Origin: Ustilago trichophora
Taxonomy: Eukaryota; Basidiomycota; Ustilaginomycetes; Ustilaginales; Ustilaginaceae
Direction of reading: 5' to 3'
DNA: 64,000 nt
NCBI GenBank assembly: GCA_900323505.1
Contig: OOIN01000043.1
Coordinates: 186,001-250,000, forward strand
Shown: piece after piece, positions 61,516 through 64,000 of the stretch
Layout: each line of letters begins with the position of its first letter
How positions within the stretch are numbered: position 1 is the first letter of the stretch
Translations under genes and position numbers: made by a program
Notes under the pieces: generated by a model
Told to the model about the DNA's origin: nothing
The model's database searches: none
The model's input: the letters and a program-made list of their open reading frames with translations, nothing else

Positions 61516-62658
61516 TTAGAATATCTTGTTCATAGCCTGGAGCGAGACTTCGACACCGAGCTGTTTGTGTGTTCAAAAAGACAATTGGAGAGAAGTCAGT
61601 AATGTGATCGATCCCATTTTTGCGATTGGATTTGCAAGGATGACTTACGAAAGTGGCAGCGTTGGCAGGGAAAGCACGAGCCATAGCAGGGCCGAAACCC
61701 TTGAAGAGGGCCTTCATGCCGTCCTTTGCGACCGTCTTGCGGGCGCAGTCCAAGAAGCCGGTGTAGGTGCCTTGGGGAGCACCCTGGTAACGCGACTTGA
61801 TGACATCGGGAGGGATGGCGAGAGCCCACATGGCCATACCTGCGAGACCACCTGCGGTGAGAACGTTGAGGAAGTTGAGCTGCTGAGGGTCCTGTCCTGC
61901 GGGTGTCAACATGCGCTTGGAAGCTTCGTATGCGCAGAAGTAGGCGGCACTTCCGGGACCGTCACGAGCCAGCGTGGCACCAGTACCGCGGAAGATCGAC
62001 TTGAGTCCACCTTCCTTGTACAGCTGACGGACGACGTCGACGGGGCCACTGTAGGTGGGACCGGTGGCACCGGATTGACCTTGCAATTGGAGGAGAACCT
62101 TGACGCGTTCCGCTGGACCAGCGACGAGGGTGGTGGGGATGGCACTGAAGAAACCGGCAAAGGCAAGTTCGGGAATCGAGAGCTTGGGGTCTGTTCGGCT
62201 TGGTGTCATTGCGTAAACGAGCTTCTTGCCCATGTCGTACGACCAGAAAGAGAGCGCAAAGATGGGTGTAACACCAATCAAGGGTGGGCCCATACCGCGG
62301 TACATTCTGTTTTTTTTTTTTTTAAATATAAAGAGTCAGTCCATTGTCCAACAGCATCTTGCTACAAAGAACTGCCTTCGCATCACATAACTCTGCAAAA
62401 CGGCAATTCTGAGGTTTCAACTTACCCCTTGATACCGTCCGCCTTGATTGTCTTTCGGACGACATCGAGACCGCCGGTGTATTTGCCGTCAGGAGCAGTT
62501 TGAAGACGGGTCTTGGTAAGATCGAAAGGATGTCCGACCAGAACGGAGCATACACCACCGAAACCACCGGAAAGGAACGATTTGACCGAGGAGGTGGCCT
62601 GCTTCTTCTGCTCGAACTCCTCGTCCTTGATGGCTGCGGAAGTCTGATCGTCGGCCAT
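61516..62658 (-). CDS. CRC1: Mitochondrial carnitine/acylcarnitine carrier, three exons
   Basis: Minus strand, exons 62426-62658, 61649-62306 and 61516-61560; introns of 119 and 88 bases with GTAAGT donors and CAG acceptors; 311 residues. Three mitochondrial carrier repeats are visible through their signatures HPFDLTKTR, GPAERVKVLLQ and PPDVIKSRYQ. The first junction reads IKG|MYRGMGPPLIGVTPIFAL and the last NAATF|LGVEVSLQAMNKIF, both as expected for the acylcarnitine translocase group (Crc1/SLC25A20). It exchanges acylcarnitine for carnitine across the inner membrane, feeding fatty acids or acetyl units to mitochondria. Without the last 14-residue exon the sixth transmembrane helix would be incomplete, which supports the splice. 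Intron 1 contains a T-run next to its acceptor (minus-strand A-run). Confidence 0.95.
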
Positions 62659-63831
62659 CTTGACTATGTTATGCTATGTGGATGAGAATGAGGGAAGATT
62701 GATGGTATCCAAACTCGAAACGACTTTGAGAGAGAGACTTGCGATGAGATCGCCGATGACAGTGAGCTGCGTTGAAGGATGGATGGATGCAGGTGATGAC
62801 GATGAATCGAGATGAAGGAGATAAGAGGGAGAGAGAGGAAGAGAGGAAAGGAAAAGGATCCAACCCCGGAAACGAGCACGACCAGATTTGCCGGGCAAAA
62901 GCAAGCTTCTCCAAAATAAATTTGCTACAGTAGATCATCGCCAAGTGCTTCCCCCGCTTTCACCTTCCCTCTGTGTTGCCTTTTGAAATCGGTCAATTCT
63001 CCCTCCCTCTCTCTCCTCGTTTGCTTTTCTCTCCGTGTTTGCCTCTCGGCCTTGCAGAGGAAAACGCTCAGGCCCGGCGTGATTAACCGAATTCTTCCAA
63101 TTTCCTCGCCTGACCTGTGACACTCACACTACTCTCTCTTTGCCTCGTTTTGAAAGCGACGCTGCGCTCTTTTCCTTCACAGAGTCACAGTGATTCATCC
63201 GAATAATCTCACTCATTCCCCGCTCTTTCTTTGTCTTGGTTGCAACTCTCAACACACTATTTCCGATCTTGTCCGCTCTCCTTCCTTCTATTGTGCCGAG
63301 ACTGCATCAAATCAGCTCGATAGGAGCAACACTTCTTCACTCGTTCAAGGGTATACATTGTACTTTGTACTTTGTGCTATGAGAGTATGCAGTTGTCTGT
63401 GTCACTGCCAAGGTACAAAAAAAAGTCTGCTTTTGCTTACCGGCTGATTGGAGAATGCGCTGCCGGTTGTGCTTGGTCGTTTCTGTAGTACTGTATGTGT
63501 GTGCTGCAACGTCGCGTCACTCTTGAGCAACCAATCACAGACTTTTTTGTTCGGCTGGGTTGCAATTTCATTTCCATCGCATTTTCAGCGCGTGAAATTG
63601 GGCAGCGAGGCAACAGAATTCCATCGCCTGACCCGATCAATCCATCTCTCCCCGATGACATCTCAGAAGGCTGAGCCTGAGAGTCTCGATCTGATTGCAT
63701 GCTGTGATACAATACAGCTTGTCTGATGGGTAAAAGTACATGATGAGTTAAGAAAGAGTACATGTAGGAGTGGTGTGATGCCAGATACCAGGTCAAACAG
63801 ACACGCTGCTCAGCCAGCTATGCTGCAAAGC
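62659..63831. other. Intergenic region upstream of CRC1
   Basis: 1.17 kb: CRC1 promoter with TACAGTA at 62926-62932, and the 3' flank of the sulfhydryl oxidase gene with TACTGTA at 63489-63495. No gene was recognised. Confidence 0.5.
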
Positions 63832-64000
63832 TCAGTCGCAACTGCCATCTGTAGGCCCGTCAAGCCATCTCTCGTTGAGCTTGGCCTCGGTGCACTGGAA
63901 TGTTGGCTTCCCCAATCGCTGGTTCACCTCGTTGTGAATGCCGCACAGCCACTTTCTCAGCGACGGTCCCGAACGCACAGCATCCGCCAACTTCAATGTG
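63832..64000 (-). CDS. Erv/ALR-family FAD-linked sulfhydryl oxidase, C-terminal part (cut by window end)
   Basis: Minus-strand open frame running off the right edge, ending at the TGA complement 63832-63834; 55 residues visible. It reads ...[20 protein letters not shown] followed by FQC, then [13 protein letters not shown]. This contains the Erv/ALR CX16C disulfide spacing and the His-Asn of the FAD-binding HNxVNxxLGKP motif, and the ending resembles the WKDGSCD end of human ALR. The redox-active CXXC lies outside the window, so Erv1 (intermembrane space, Mia40 partner) and Erv2 (ER) cannot be separated. The start is not visible. Confidence 0.85.
   Translation of the reverse strand, partial: TLKLADAVRSGPSLRKWLCGIHNEVNQRLGKPTFQCTEAKLNERWLDGPTDGSCD

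Overview
The window is nuclear DNA from a filamentous or dimorphic fungus, most likely a smut fungus (Ustilaginales, an Ustilago, Sporisorium or Pseudozyma relative). This rests on the set of encoded proteins (Tom70, Prp11, Eaf1/Vid21, a fungal CSL factor, a WOPR regulator, Fmc1, Shg1), long mostly intronless genes, short GTAAGT...CAG introns of about 75-125 nt, pyrimidine-rich leaders and glutamine-rich regulators. The species assignment is inference. I see no transposon, rRNA, tRNA or CRISPR array.

Layout. 0-9 kb: cytosolic tyrosyl-tRNA synthetase (-), a maltose-acetyltransferase-type hexapeptide acetyltransferase (+), a Mediator Med25-like protein with vWA and ACID-like domains (+), and a two-exon flavin amine oxidase (+). 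8.6-18.4 kb: a gap of almost 10 kb with no convincing gene, C/T-rich over its last 4 kb, leading into a Gti1/Pac2 (WOPR) transcription factor (+). 21.8-26.9 kb: the NuA4 scaffold Eaf1/Vid21 (+). 28.7-37.2 kb: an unrecognised, probably mitochondrial protein (+), an Ngl2-type nuclease (+) and the Fig4 phosphoinositide phosphatase (+). 37.4-39.5 kb: a divergent pair, Prp11/SF3a66 (-) and proteasome beta-7 (+).

42-54 kb: a secreted multicopper oxidase with a striking histidine-rich tract (+), a CSL (CBF1/RBP-J type) transcription factor (-), SUMO (+, two exons), a previously hidden 67-residue three-exon gene (-) and Tom70 (-). 54-64 kb: a serine racemase/dehydratase-type PLP enzyme (+), a three-exon Fmc1-like ATP synthase assembly factor (-), a Shg1/BOD1-like COMPASS subunit (+) behind a (TTCCC)22 leader repeat, a DENND11/LCHN-like DENN protein (-), a three-exon carnitine/acylcarnitine carrier (-) and, cut by the window end, the C-terminus of an Erv/ALR sulfhydryl oxidase (-).

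The genes do not form one pathway. Themes are chromatin and transcription control (Med25, Eaf1, Shg1, CSL, WOPR, SUMO) and mitochondrial biogenesis (Tom70, Fmc1, Crc1, probably Erv). The most unusual features are the giant upstream region of the WOPR gene, a recurrent intergenic TACTGTA/TACAGTA element that forms a perfect palindrome in that region, the tiny acylation-candidate membrane protein, the Med25 ACID-like domain, and the histidine-rich oxidase.
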